17,981 nucleotides of DNA from Rhodoferax sp. (lineage in GTDB: Bacteria > Pseudomonadota > Gammaproteobacteria > Burkholderiales > Burkholderiaceae_C): contig VERU01000006.1 in assembly GCA_018882485.1 (NCBI GenBank), positions 1-17,981 on the forward strand, given 5' to 3'. Below, piece by piece: positions 7,230 to 13,525 of this stretch (the stretch's first letter is position 1; every line of letters begins with the position of its first letter). The notes beneath the pieces were generated by a model, which worked only from the letters and a program-made list of their open reading frames with translations, was not told where the DNA came from and did not search any database. Both the position numbers and the translations under genes were made by a program.

Positions 7230-8255
7230 ATGACGCGGGATACCAAAGACGGCAAGGCCCAGGCCATTCCGGAGAGGCACTTTGTTTTTTTGACAATGCC
7301 GCAGTATTCCATGATCGCGCTCTCCAGCGCGGTGGAGGCACTGCGGATGGCGAACCGGGTGACTGGATTCGCGGTCTACCGTTGGACGGTTGCCAGCACG
7401 GACGGTGAGCCGGTTCCAGCAAGCAATGGTCTGTCCATGGAGCCTACGGTTCCGATATCCGATGTGGGCCACCCCGATGTTTTGTTCGTTTGTGGGGGCC
7501 TTGATATCGAGCGGCATGTGAATGCCGACATTCTGTCGCTGTTGCGTCGATTTGCGCAGCACCGAGTACCTTTGGGTTCATTGTGTACGGGCGGTTACGT
7601 TCTCGCCAAGGCGGGTTTGCTCGATGGTTACAAGGCGGTAATCCACTGGGAAAATATGTCTGCGTTGCAGGAAAAGTTCCCCCGAGCCGCATTTTCCAGC
7701 CAACTGTTCGCAATCGACAGGGACCGATTTACCTGCTCGGGGGGCATCGCGCCATTGGATTTGATGCTCAACATCATCAAGCACCATCTTGGCCGTGACA
7801 TTGCGCCCATGATTTCAGATCAGTTCATCCTGGACCGCATTCGCAGCGATCAGGACCGCCAGCACGTGCCCTTGCAGGCGCGAGTTGGGCTGTTTCATGA
7901 AAACCTGATTGAAGCGGCGGCGCTGATGGAAGCCAATATTGAGGAGCCGCTGTCTTTGGATGAAATTGCCTCATTGGTCGGTGTTTCCAGGCGTCAAATC
8001 GAGCGGTTGTTCAAACGGTATGTGGGCGAGGTGCCCACCAAGTATTATTTGGATATGCGGCTGCGTCGCGCGCGGTACCTGCTGCTGCAGACGGCAATGT
8101 CCATCATGGATGTGGCTGTGGCCTGCGGATTCCAGTCGCCTCCCCATTTCTCCAAGTGCTATCGGAATCTTTTTGGCCATACGCCCAGCGCCGAGCGGCA
8201 TCTGAGTCAGAGACAGGCTTTGAATCAGTCTTCTGCAGAAAGTTTGCAAACTTGA
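7230..8255 (+). CDS. gbdR: GbdR-type transcriptional regulator (DJ-1/PfpI domain + AraC HTH)
   Basis: A 341-residue GlxA-family activator. The N-terminal DJ-1/PfpI-like domain (about 16–200) has SMIALSSAVEALRMANR, LFVCGG, LGSLCTGGYVLAKAGLLDGY with Cys119 at the nucleophile-elbow position, and the segments IHWE, FPRAAF and IDRDRFTCSGG. The C-terminal AraC HTH pair (about 228–325) has ALMEANIEEPLSLDEIA, VSRRQIERLF and VACGFQSPPHFSKCYR. These segments closely track Pseudomonas GbdR, which senses glycine betaine and dimethylglycine and activates their catabolism; the neighbouring bet genes support that assignment. A carnitine (CdhR-like) or other paralogue cannot be excluded. ATG 7230 is chosen over an upstream in-frame start at 7176 because TATAAT at 7202 lies between them. 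Confidence 0.88.
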   Translation: MTRDTKDGKAQAIPERHFVFLTMPQYSMIALSSAVEALRMANRVTGFAVYRWTVASTDGEPVPASNGLSMEPTVPISDVGHPDVLFVCGGLDIERHVNADILSLLRRFAQHRVPLGSLCTGGYVLAKAGLLDGYKAVIHWENMSALQEKFPRAAFSSQLFAIDRDRFTCSGGIAPLDLMLNIIKHHLGRDIAPMISDQFILDRIRSDQDRQHVPLQARVGLFHENLIEAAALMEANIEEPLSLDEIASLVGVSRRQIERLFKRYVGEVPTKYYLDMRLRRARYLLLQTAMSIMDVAVACGFQSPPHFSKCYRNLFGHTPSAERHLSQRQALNQSSAESLQT

Positions 8256-8260
8256 AGCCA

Positions 8261-8294
8261 GTGGTATTGACTTCACCGGAATACCACAGTTTTG
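8261..8294 (+). terminator. Intrinsic terminator of the regulator gene, overlapping the purU 3' end
   Basis: GTGGTATT (8261–8268) and AATACCAC (8280–8287) form a perfect 8-bp stem with an 11-base loop, followed by AGTTTTG (8288–8294). It starts 5 bases after the regulator stop. The purU stop codon (8273–8275, minus strand) sits in the loop, so one element may separate the convergent genes. The T-run is short, hence moderate confidence. Confidence 0.55.
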
Positions 8295-9148
8295 TCGCCA
8301 TTCAGGAAAACCCGATGTTCGACATGGAATCGCACGGCAGCTGACAGGGCCCTGCATTCCGAATCCCGGCCAGCGGCTGCCAGTTTTTCGGGTGTGTACG
8401 TGTGGTCTACCCTTTCAACGATCTGCTCGATGATCGGTCCTTCATCCAGATCGGCCGTCACGTAATGAGCGGTAGCGCCTGTGAGTTTGACGCCCCTCTG
8501 GTGTGCCTGATGGTAGGGCTTTGCGCCCTTGAATCCCGGCAGGAACGAATGGTGGATGTTGATGGCCCTGCCGCGCAGTTGGCTGCACATATCGTTGGAA
8601 AGCACTTGCATATACCGCGCTAACACGATCAATTCACTGCGTGAATCCTCGATGATTTGCAGTAGACGGGATTCTTGCTGGGGTTTGGTTTGAGTGGTGA
8701 TAGGCAGGTGAATGAAGGGCACATTGTGGGCCTCCGCCATCGGCTGAAGGTCGGTATGGTTGGAAACGATGACTGCAATCACCATGTTGAGCTCGCCCGT
8801 CCGATGGCGGTACAACAGATCGTTCAGGCAGTGGTCAAACTTCGACACCATAATCAGGACACGGGGCTTTGCGGTGGCATCGTGGATGGACCATTCCATG
8901 CGTTCCTGGTTCGCCACCAAGATGAAATCATGCCGCAGTTGTTCAAGTGAAGGGCTGACCCCAGGCTCGGAGAAAAAGCTGACTCTCACGAAAAAACGGC
9001 CAGTGATGACATCATCGAACTGGTGCATTTCGGTGATGTAACAGCGACGCGAAGCCAGAAAACTGGAAACGGCCGCCACTGTACCCAGGCGACTCTCACA
9101 GGTCGCCGTGAGGATGAAATGCGGTTTGCCTTCGATGGGGACATGCAT
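8273..9148 (-). CDS. purU: Formyltetrahydrofolate deformylase PurU
   Basis: Hydrolyses 10-formyl-THF to formate plus THF. The 291-residue product has an N-terminal ACT domain (about 8–90, beginning HFILTATCESRLGTVAAVSSFL) and a formyltransferase-fold domain containing the catalytic set N197, H199 and D235 in INIHHSFLPGFKGAKPYHQA and TADLDEGPIIEQ. The ATG has AGGAG (9155–9159, minus strand) at 6-base spacing. It is divergent from the corrinoid operon and shares its 289-bp control region. Here its likely job is to drain formyl-THF made from demethylation and free THF for the next methyl acceptance; PurU genes are also linked to betaine/sarcosine catabolism in pseudomonads. Its canonical role in purine formate supply is not excluded. 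Confidence 0.95.
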   Translation of the reverse strand: MHVPIEGKPHFILTATCESRLGTVAAVSSFLASRRCYITEMHQFDDVITGRFFVRVSFFSEPGVSPSLEQLRHDFILVANQERMEWSIHDATAKPRVLIMVSKFDHCLNDLLYRHRTGELNMVIAVIVSNHTDLQPMAEAHNVPFIHLPITTQTKPQQESRLLQIIEDSRSELIVLARYMQVLSNDMCSQLRGRAINIHHSFLPGFKGAKPYHQAHQRGVKLTGATAHYVTADLDEGPIIEQIVERVDHTYTPEKLAAAGRDSECRALSAAVRFHVEHRVFLNGDKTVVFR

Positions 9149-9250
9149 GGGGAGCTCCTGGATGAAACGTAAGCTGGCCTGGCATGGCAGGTCCCGGCAG
9201 TTGATTCACCAGAGTTTAAGGAGCTCGGCCGGCTGAGCGGTTTGAGTCAG

Positions 9251-9277
9251 ACGACCACGGTTTGTACCTTGACGACC
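9251..9277. promoter_or_regulatory. Direct repeat ACGACC, 21-bp spacing: candidate operator
   Basis: ACGACC occurs at 9251–9256 and again at 9272–9277, exactly 21 bp (about two helical turns) apart, between purU and the corrinoid operon. A third copy (9395–9400) pairs with its inverse GGTCGT (9387–9392). Direct half-sites two turns apart are typical of AraC-family binding, and the nearby GbdR-type protein is the obvious candidate binder. This is pattern recognition only. Confidence 0.35.
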
Positions 9278-9319
9278 GCTCCGTCGAACTGACACGTGTT
9301 CGAACCTTCAGCCTGTCGT

Positions 9320-9343
9320 TTCGCGATAATGGTGCGTCGCGAA
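9320..9343. repeat. Inverted repeat TTCGCGA-N10-TCGCGAA
   Basis: A perfect 7-bp inverted repeat (9320–9326 and 9337–9343) with a 10-base spacer, half-sites 17 bp apart, located 95 bp upstream of the corrinoid gene start. The spacer edge contains GATAAT (9325–9330), a possible -10 box, though no -35 match was found. It could be a dimeric-regulator site or a leader stem. Confidence 0.4.
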
Positions 9344-9386
9344 TCGCTCATTGGGGACAGGGCTTGCCCCGTACCATTTTTGTTCT

Positions 9387-9400
9387 GGTCGTCAACGACC
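9387..9400 (+). repeat. Hairpin GGTCG-TCAA-CGACC upstream of the corrinoid gene
   Basis: GGTCGT-CA-ACGACC is a perfect inverted repeat ending 37 bases before the corrinoid gene ATG. It includes the third copy of the ACGACC motif. It may be an operator or a 5'-leader hairpin; the following bases TTCTAAT are too T-poor for a terminator. Confidence 0.4.
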
Positions 9401-9437
9401 TTCTAATCGTGGCGGAGAGCTTACCAAGGAAATGGCA

Positions 9438-10136
9438 ATGGCTGAAGAGTTTGAGGACGATCTTGATCTGAATACCCTGAACGATGAGGAGCTGATTGAG
9501 CAGGTGCATGATGACCTGTACAACGGCCTGCGTGATGAGGTGATCGAGGCGACAGAGATTTTTCTGCGCAGGGGCTGGTCCGCAGACAAGGTTTTGAACG
9601 ACGCGTTGGTTGAGGGCATGCGCATCGTTGGAGTGGATTTTCGCGATGGCATCCTGTTTGTGCCCGAGGTCTTGCTGGCTGCCAATGCCATGAAGGGCGG
9701 CATGGAAATTCTTCGGCCTCTTCTGGCCGAAACAGGTGTTGAACCGATTGGGAAGATGGTGATCGGGACGGTCAAGGGTGACATCCATGACATAGGCAAA
9801 AACCTGGTCGGGATGATGATGGAGGGTGCCGGATTCGAGGTGATCGATTTGGGAATCAACAACCCAGTTGAAAAGTACTTGGCTGCGTTGGAGGAGCACA
9901 AGCCGGATATTTTGGGGTTGTCGGCCTTGCTGACCACGACGATGCCCTACATGAAAGTGGTGATCGACACGCTCAAGGAAAAGGGCTTGCGAGACGATTT
10001 CATTGTGCTGGTTGGGGGCGCTCCGTTGAACGAGGAGTTCGGGAGAGCCATTGGTGCTGATGCCTATTGCCGAGATGCCGGCGTCGCAGTCGAGACAGCC
10101 AAGTCTTTGATTGCAGCGCGGCGAGCGGCCGCCTGA
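9438..10136 (+). CDS. Corrinoid (B12-binding) methyl-carrier protein, MttC/MtgC-type
   Basis: Carries the methyl group on cobalt between two methyltransferases. The 232-residue product has the two-domain layout of MttC/MtbC/MtgC and the MetH cobalamin module: a helical cap (about 15–100, with FVPEVLLAANAMKGGMEILRP-type sequence) and a Rossmann B12 domain with the cobalt-ligand motif D115-I-H117-D-I-G120, then GLSALLTTTM (160–169) and VGGAPLNEEF (192–201). ATG 9438 is preferred over ATG 9432 because AAGGA (9426–9430) sits 7 bases upstream. An acidic N-terminal extension (EEFEDDLDLNTLNDEE) precedes the cap. First gene of the train; DUF1638 follows 15 bases later. The substrate is not readable from this protein; betaine is inferred from betBA. 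Confidence 0.93.
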   Translation: MAEEFEDDLDLNTLNDEELIEQVHDDLYNGLRDEVIEATEIFLRRGWSADKVLNDALVEGMRIVGVDFRDGILFVPEVLLAANAMKGGMEILRPLLAETGVEPIGKMVIGTVKGDIHDIGKNLVGMMMEGAGFEVIDLGINNPVEKYLAALEEHKPDILGLSALLTTTMPYMKVVIDTLKEKGLRDDFIVLVGGAPLNEEFGRAIGADAYCRDAGVAVETAKSLIAARRAAA

Positions 10137-10151
10137 CCAAGTCCCGACTTT

Positions 10152-10760
10152 GTGCAGCCCTTGCTGGTCATCGCTTGCGGCGCCCTGGCCCGGGAAATCG
10201 TGGCGTTGCGCAGACTCAATCAGTGGCCGTACATGGATGTGCGTTGTCTTCCAGCCGAGTTGCACAACCGTCCTGAAAAGATCCCACCAGCGGTCGAATG
10301 CCTCATCCAGGAAAACCGCGACCATTACCGCACCATTTTTGTGGCCTATGGTGATTGCGGCACGGGTGGACGACTTGATGACCTCTTGGCTCGAGAGGGC
10401 GTCGGCCGTCTTCCCGGCATGCATTGCTACGAGTTCTACGCGGGCACTCAGGCCTTCGAGGCGATGGTCTCAGATGAGGTGGGAACTTTTTTCCTGACGG
10501 ACTTTTTATTACAGCAGTTTGATCGATTGGTTTTGCAGGGGCTGGGGATAGACCGGCACCCGGAACTTCTTCCAGTCTATTTCGCTCACTACAAGAAGCT
10601 GGTCTACCTGTCTCAAAAACCTTCTCAAGACAAGTTGGCTGCTGCCAGGGTAGCGGCATGCCGGCTGGGACTTGGTTTTTCCCATCGTGAAACCGGATAC
10701 GGCGACCTCGCGAACCGATTGAAGCAGGTCAATGAGGAGATTGTCACTTGGCCAAACTGA
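10152..10760 (+). CDS. DUF1638-family protein in the corrinoid operon
   Basis: A 202-residue soluble protein of unknown biochemical role starting with GTG in the same frame as, and 15 bases after, the corrinoid gene stop; no other in-frame start is available there. It resembles DUF1638 proteins, which occur next to methylamine/betaine corrinoid methyltransferase genes in methanogens and other bacteria. Visible features: an N-terminal LLVIACGALAREI, the motif YGDCGTGGRLD (66–76, Cys69), HCYEFYAG (91–98, His91/Cys92) and a C-terminal half rich in aromatic residues ending in an NEEIVTWPN tail. The Cys/His pairs could bind a metal or corrinoid, but that is speculation. Its 3' end overlaps the next gene by 13 bp. 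Confidence 0.82.
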   Translation: MQPLLVIACGALAREIVALRRLNQWPYMDVRCLPAELHNRPEKIPPAVECLIQENRDHYRTIFVAYGDCGTGGRLDDLLAREGVGRLPGMHCYEFYAGTQAFEAMVSDEVGTFFLTDFLLQQFDRLVLQGLGIDRHPELLPVYFAHYKKLVYLSQKPSQDKLAAARVAACRLGLGFSHRETGYGDLANRLKQVNEEIVTWPN

Positions 10761-11098
10761 TCGTTATCTCCTGGCGGGACGTCCCAGCCCAGGTCGTAGT
10801 CAAGTCCGGGCGGGAGACTGCAAAGGTCCAACTCTCACAACGGTTTCAGGAGGCTGTGGACCGTGCTGCCATGCGGGCGGGCAAGTCCAGTTCGTCGGAT
10901 TACCTTCAGGATTGGCGACGCAGCGAGCCGAGGCGTTGCGGTGACGACCTTCAGGCGGAGGCCGAGGCGGAGGCGAGCCGTATCGAGGCACAGTACACCG
11001 ATGATGATTTGCTGAGACTGATTCGCGCCCATGGAAATGCCTTCGTAGGTTCTGACAGTCCTGCCCCGCCCGCTCCATCGGGCGAAGGAGTGGACTGA
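10748..11098 (+). CDS. Small 'virulence factor'-family protein (function unknown)
   Basis: A 116-residue protein beginning MAKLIVISWRDVPAQVVVKS, then AKVQLSQRFQEAVDRAAMRAG. This matches the small family annotated 'virulence factor', a name without established meaning here; members are recurrent partners of corrinoid/MTHFR clusters. It starts with TTG at 10748, supported by AGGAG (10735–10739) at 8-base spacing, and overlaps DUF1638 by 13 bp. The N-terminal ~60 residues look like a small alpha/beta domain; the rest holds an acidic Ala/Glu helix (about 66–95) and a Pro/Ser-rich tail. The stop overlaps the next ATG (TGATG). The tight coupling suggests stoichiometric production with its neighbours, perhaps as an accessory subunit. 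Confidence 0.8.
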   Translation: MAKLIVISWRDVPAQVVVKSGRETAKVQLSQRFQEAVDRAAMRAGKSSSSDYLQDWRRSEPRRCGDDLQAEAEAEASRIEAQYTDDDLLRLIRAHGNAFVGSDSPAPPAPSGEGVD

Positions 11099-11556
11099 TG
11101 TTGAGCATGCGGATCTGGTCGGTTCGTCGTGCTCGCTGGCTTGAGCGCTTTTATGCCGTTTTCGAGGCGGTCCTGATCGCACTGGCACCTGTTTGGCGTC
11201 GCATCGGTTATCACCGGTTGGAGCGACTTTTTGCGGTAATGGAGCGCCTTGTCAAGGGCTTCCTTTTTGACTGCCAGATGTGTGGGCAGTGTGCCCTCAG
11301 CTCAACAGGGATGTCGTGCCCCATGAACTGCCCTAAAAATATCCGCAACGGTCCTTGTGGCGGGGTTCGTGCGAACGGGAATTGCGAGGTCAAGCCCGAT
11401 ATGCCGTGCGTTTGGGTATTGGCGTATTCGGGCAGTCAGCGCATGGCCGCCGGTAAACGCTCCATTCTGCTGGTACAGCAACCTGTTGATCGGCGGCTAG
11501 AGGGAAGATCCTCCTGGTTGAGGGTGATTCGGGAAAAGACTGAGAAAAGTACATGA
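11098..11556 (+). CDS. metV: MetV-like Cys-rich methylene-THF reductase partner
   Basis: A 152-residue protein with the methylenetetrahydrofolate-reductase C-terminal domain (MetV type). An amphipathic/hydrophobic N-terminal stretch (about 12–55) leads into a cysteine cluster: C59-x2-C62-x2-C65, C74-x3-C78, C87 in GPCGGV, C96 and C104, eight cysteines that probably bind Fe-S and/or zinc. In acetogens MetV pairs with MetF and links it to electron carriers other than NAD(P)H. AAGGAG (11085–11090) precedes the ATG by 7 bases; the ATG overlaps the previous stop and the stop overlaps the metF ATG (ATGA). Here a role as electron-transfer subunit for methyl-THF oxidation is inferred. Confidence 0.85.
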   Translation: MLSMRIWSVRRARWLERFYAVFEAVLIALAPVWRRIGYHRLERLFAVMERLVKGFLFDCQMCGQCALSSTGMSCPMNCPKNIRNGPCGGVRANGNCEVKPDMPCVWVLAYSGSQRMAAGKRSILLVQQPVDRRLEGRSSWLRVIREKTEKST

Positions 11557-12572
11557 ACTTTCCAGACGAACCCGCGCCCGGCGCCCCCCTGCCCATACTG
11601 CCCGGTCACAGCTCGCCAGGTCGTTTGGAGCGGGTGCTCAGGAGCGGCACTTTCGCTGTTACAGCCGAACTGGATCCACCCGATTCGGCTGATCCGGAGG
11701 AGGTTTATCGTCGAGCCCGTATTTTTGATGGGTACGTCGATGCGATCAATGCCACCGATGGCAGTGGTGCCAACTGCCACATGTCGAGCCTGGCTGTTTG
11801 TGCGTTGCTGACGCGCGTTGGCTATGCCCCTGTCATGCAGATTTCATGTCGCGACAAAAACCGTATCGCGATTCAGGGGGACATCCTGGGGGGGGCCGCC
11901 ATGGGCGTGGCCAACATGTTGTGCTTGAGCGGCGACGGCGTTCAGGCCGGCGATCATCCGCAAGCCAAGCCCGTTTTCGATCTGGATTGCATGTCTTTGC
12001 TGGAGATCGGCCGTGGTTTGCGAGACGATGGACGTTTCCAAAGTGGGCGTAAAGTTACTCAGCCCCCTAAGGTTTTTTTCGGGGCAGCGGCCAACCCCTT
12101 TGCCTTGCCTCTGGAGTGGCGCGCTCAGCGTGTGGCAAAAAAGGTGGCAGCGGGTGCCCAATTCCTTCAGACGCAATATTGCTATGACGTGCCACGCCTC
12201 AGGTCATTCATGACCGCACTGGAAGATGAGGGTGTTTTGAACAAGGTTTTCGTGCTGGTTGGTGTCGGCCCCCTGCGCACCGCCAAGGCTGCCGAATGGA
12301 TGCGCACCCATGTCCCTGGTGTTCATATTCCCGATGGGGTGGTCAAGCGGATGTCGGGTGCTTTGAAACCGGCTGAAGAGGGACGTCGAATCTGCGTGGA
12401 CATCATCCAAGAGATCCGCGAGATCAGCGGTGTTGCTGGCGTTCACGTGATGGCGTATCGGCAAGAGGAGTCGGTGGCAGAGATCATCAGCCAATCGGGT
12501 GTGTTGGCGGGACGGGTACCTTGGTATCCGGGACGAGACCGTACGAAACCAGCTATTGAGGTGAATCCATGA
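11553..12572 (+). CDS. metF: Methylenetetrahydrofolate reductase (MetF-like)
   Basis: FAD-dependent TIM-barrel enzyme interconverting 5-methyl-THF and 5,10-methylene-THF. The 339-residue product shows AVTAELDPPDSADP (about 35–48, Glu39 at the catalytic Glu position), INATDGSGA (65–73), VMQISCRDKNR (94–104), MLCLSGDG (122–129, Asp128 equivalent to the folate-contacting Asp of E. coli MetF), GAQFLQTQYCYD (201–212) and a C-terminal GVHVMAYRQEE. An N-terminal Pro-rich extension of about 22 residues is unusual. Translationally coupled to metV by ATGA and to the methyltransferase by another ATGA. Given the context it probably runs in the oxidative direction, feeding methyl groups toward formate; a biosynthetic role for methionine is the alternative. 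Confidence 0.92.
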   Translation: MNFPDEPAPGAPLPILPGHSSPGRLERVLRSGTFAVTAELDPPDSADPEEVYRRARIFDGYVDAINATDGSGANCHMSSLAVCALLTRVGYAPVMQISCRDKNRIAIQGDILGGAAMGVANMLCLSGDGVQAGDHPQAKPVFDLDCMSLLEIGRGLRDDGRFQSGRKVTQPPKVFFGAAANPFALPLEWRAQRVAKKVAAGAQFLQTQYCYDVPRLRSFMTALEDEGVLNKVFVLVGVGPLRTAKAAEWMRTHVPGVHIPDGVVKRMSGALKPAEEGRRICVDIIQEIREISGVAGVHVMAYRQEESVAEIISQSGVLAGRVPWYPGRDRTKPAIEVNP

Positions 12573-13483
12573 CAGATACCGTGATCAGTTCGGACCGGAA
12601 AGAGGTCGTGATTGGCTTCGACCGGCCCTTCGTCATCATCGGTGAGCGAATCAATCCGACGGGCCGGAAAATTCTGGCCGCCGAAATGGTGGCTGGAGAT
12701 TTCAATCGCGTGGTCGCAGACGCTTTGGCCCAGGTCCAGGCCGGGGCCCATATGCTGGATGTCAATGCTGGAATCCCCCTGGCTGATGAGCCGGCACTGC
12801 TGGCCAAAGCCGTGGAACTGGTCCAATCGGTGACCGATGTTCCTTTGTCCATCGATTCATCGATCGTCGCGGCGTTGGAGGCTGGTTTGTCTGTTTACAA
12901 AGGCAAAGCCTTGGTGAATTCCGTGACGGGGGAGGAGGACCGGCTTGAATCGGTTTTGCCTTTGGTGAAAAAGTACGGTGCAGCAGTGGTCGCCATATCG
13001 AATGACGAAACCGGTATTTCGCAAGATCCTGATGTCCGTTTTGCGGTTGCGAAAAAAATTGTTGAACGCGCCGCGGATCACGGAATACCGGCGTCCGACA
13101 TCGTGGTTGATCCGCTGGTGATGCCGATTGGGGCCATCAATCAGGCCGGTGTTCAGGTCATGAGGTTGGTGCATCGCCTGCGAACCGAGTTGAAGGTCAA
13201 CACAACCTGCGGTGCCTCCAACGTCAGCTTCGGACTCCCGGAGCGAAACGGCATTAATGCCGCTTTTCTGACGATGGCCATTGCGTCCGGCATGACCTCG
13301 GCCATCACCAACCCCTTGCACCTCGAGGTAGTGAAGGCGTGCATGGCGGCGGATGTGATGATGGGCCACGATCCCGATTGCATGCGCTGGATCCGACGTT
13401 TCCGGGAAGTGCCGGCACCTGGCGCTGAGGGTGAAGCGGCGAGAGGACGGCGGGAAGGCGGCAGCCGCCGACGGCGGGAGTGA
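12569..13483 (+). CDS. Methyl-THF:corrinoid methyltransferase (pterin-binding domain)
   Basis: Moves the methyl group between the corrinoid protein and tetrahydrofolate (MtgA/AcsE/MtvA type). The 304-residue product is a DHPS-like TIM barrel with FVIIGERINPTGR (21–33), MLDVNAG (62–68), SIDSS (94–98), LVNSVTGEE (115–123), DPLVMPIG (181–188) and the diagnostic CGASNVSFGLPER (214–226), which distinguishes methyl-THF methyltransferases from dihydropteroate synthase. GAGGTG (12558–12563) lies 5 bases before the ATG. The last ~20 residues are an Arg/Gly/Glu-rich tail (ARGRREGGSRRRRE) encoded by very GC-rich DNA, not part of the fold. Automated annotation may call this dihydropteroate synthase, which I consider wrong. 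Confidence 0.92.
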   Translation: MTDTVISSDRKEVVIGFDRPFVIIGERINPTGRKILAAEMVAGDFNRVVADALAQVQAGAHMLDVNAGIPLADEPALLAKAVELVQSVTDVPLSIDSSIVAALEAGLSVYKGKALVNSVTGEEDRLESVLPLVKKYGAAVVAISNDETGISQDPDVRFAVAKKIVERAADHGIPASDIVVDPLVMPIGAINQAGVQVMRLVHRLRTELKVNTTCGASNVSFGLPERNGINAAFLTMAIASGMTSAITNPLHLEVVKACMAADVMMGHDPDCMRWIRRFREVPAPGAEGEAARGRREGGSRRRRE

Positions 13484-13525
13484 CCATGGGCTGCAGTGGA
13501 AGTGGGCGGGGAGTGAGGGCAGACC

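Noticed and set aside
9353..9381. GGGG...CCCC followed by TTTTT as a terminator or attenuator
   Set aside because: Only four pairs with a 10-base loop that competes with GGGC/GCCC, and the T-run is six bases after the stem; too weak to call.
9348..10424. 358-codon minus-strand frame opposite the corrinoid and DUF1638 genes
   Set aside because: It is antisense to two well-supported genes, is His/Gln-rich with no family resemblance, and has no ribosome-binding site.
12569..13483. Dihydropteroate synthase
   Set aside because: It shares the fold, but GERINPTGR, DVNAG and GASNVSFGLPER are those of methyl-THF:corrinoid methyltransferases, and the operon context agrees.
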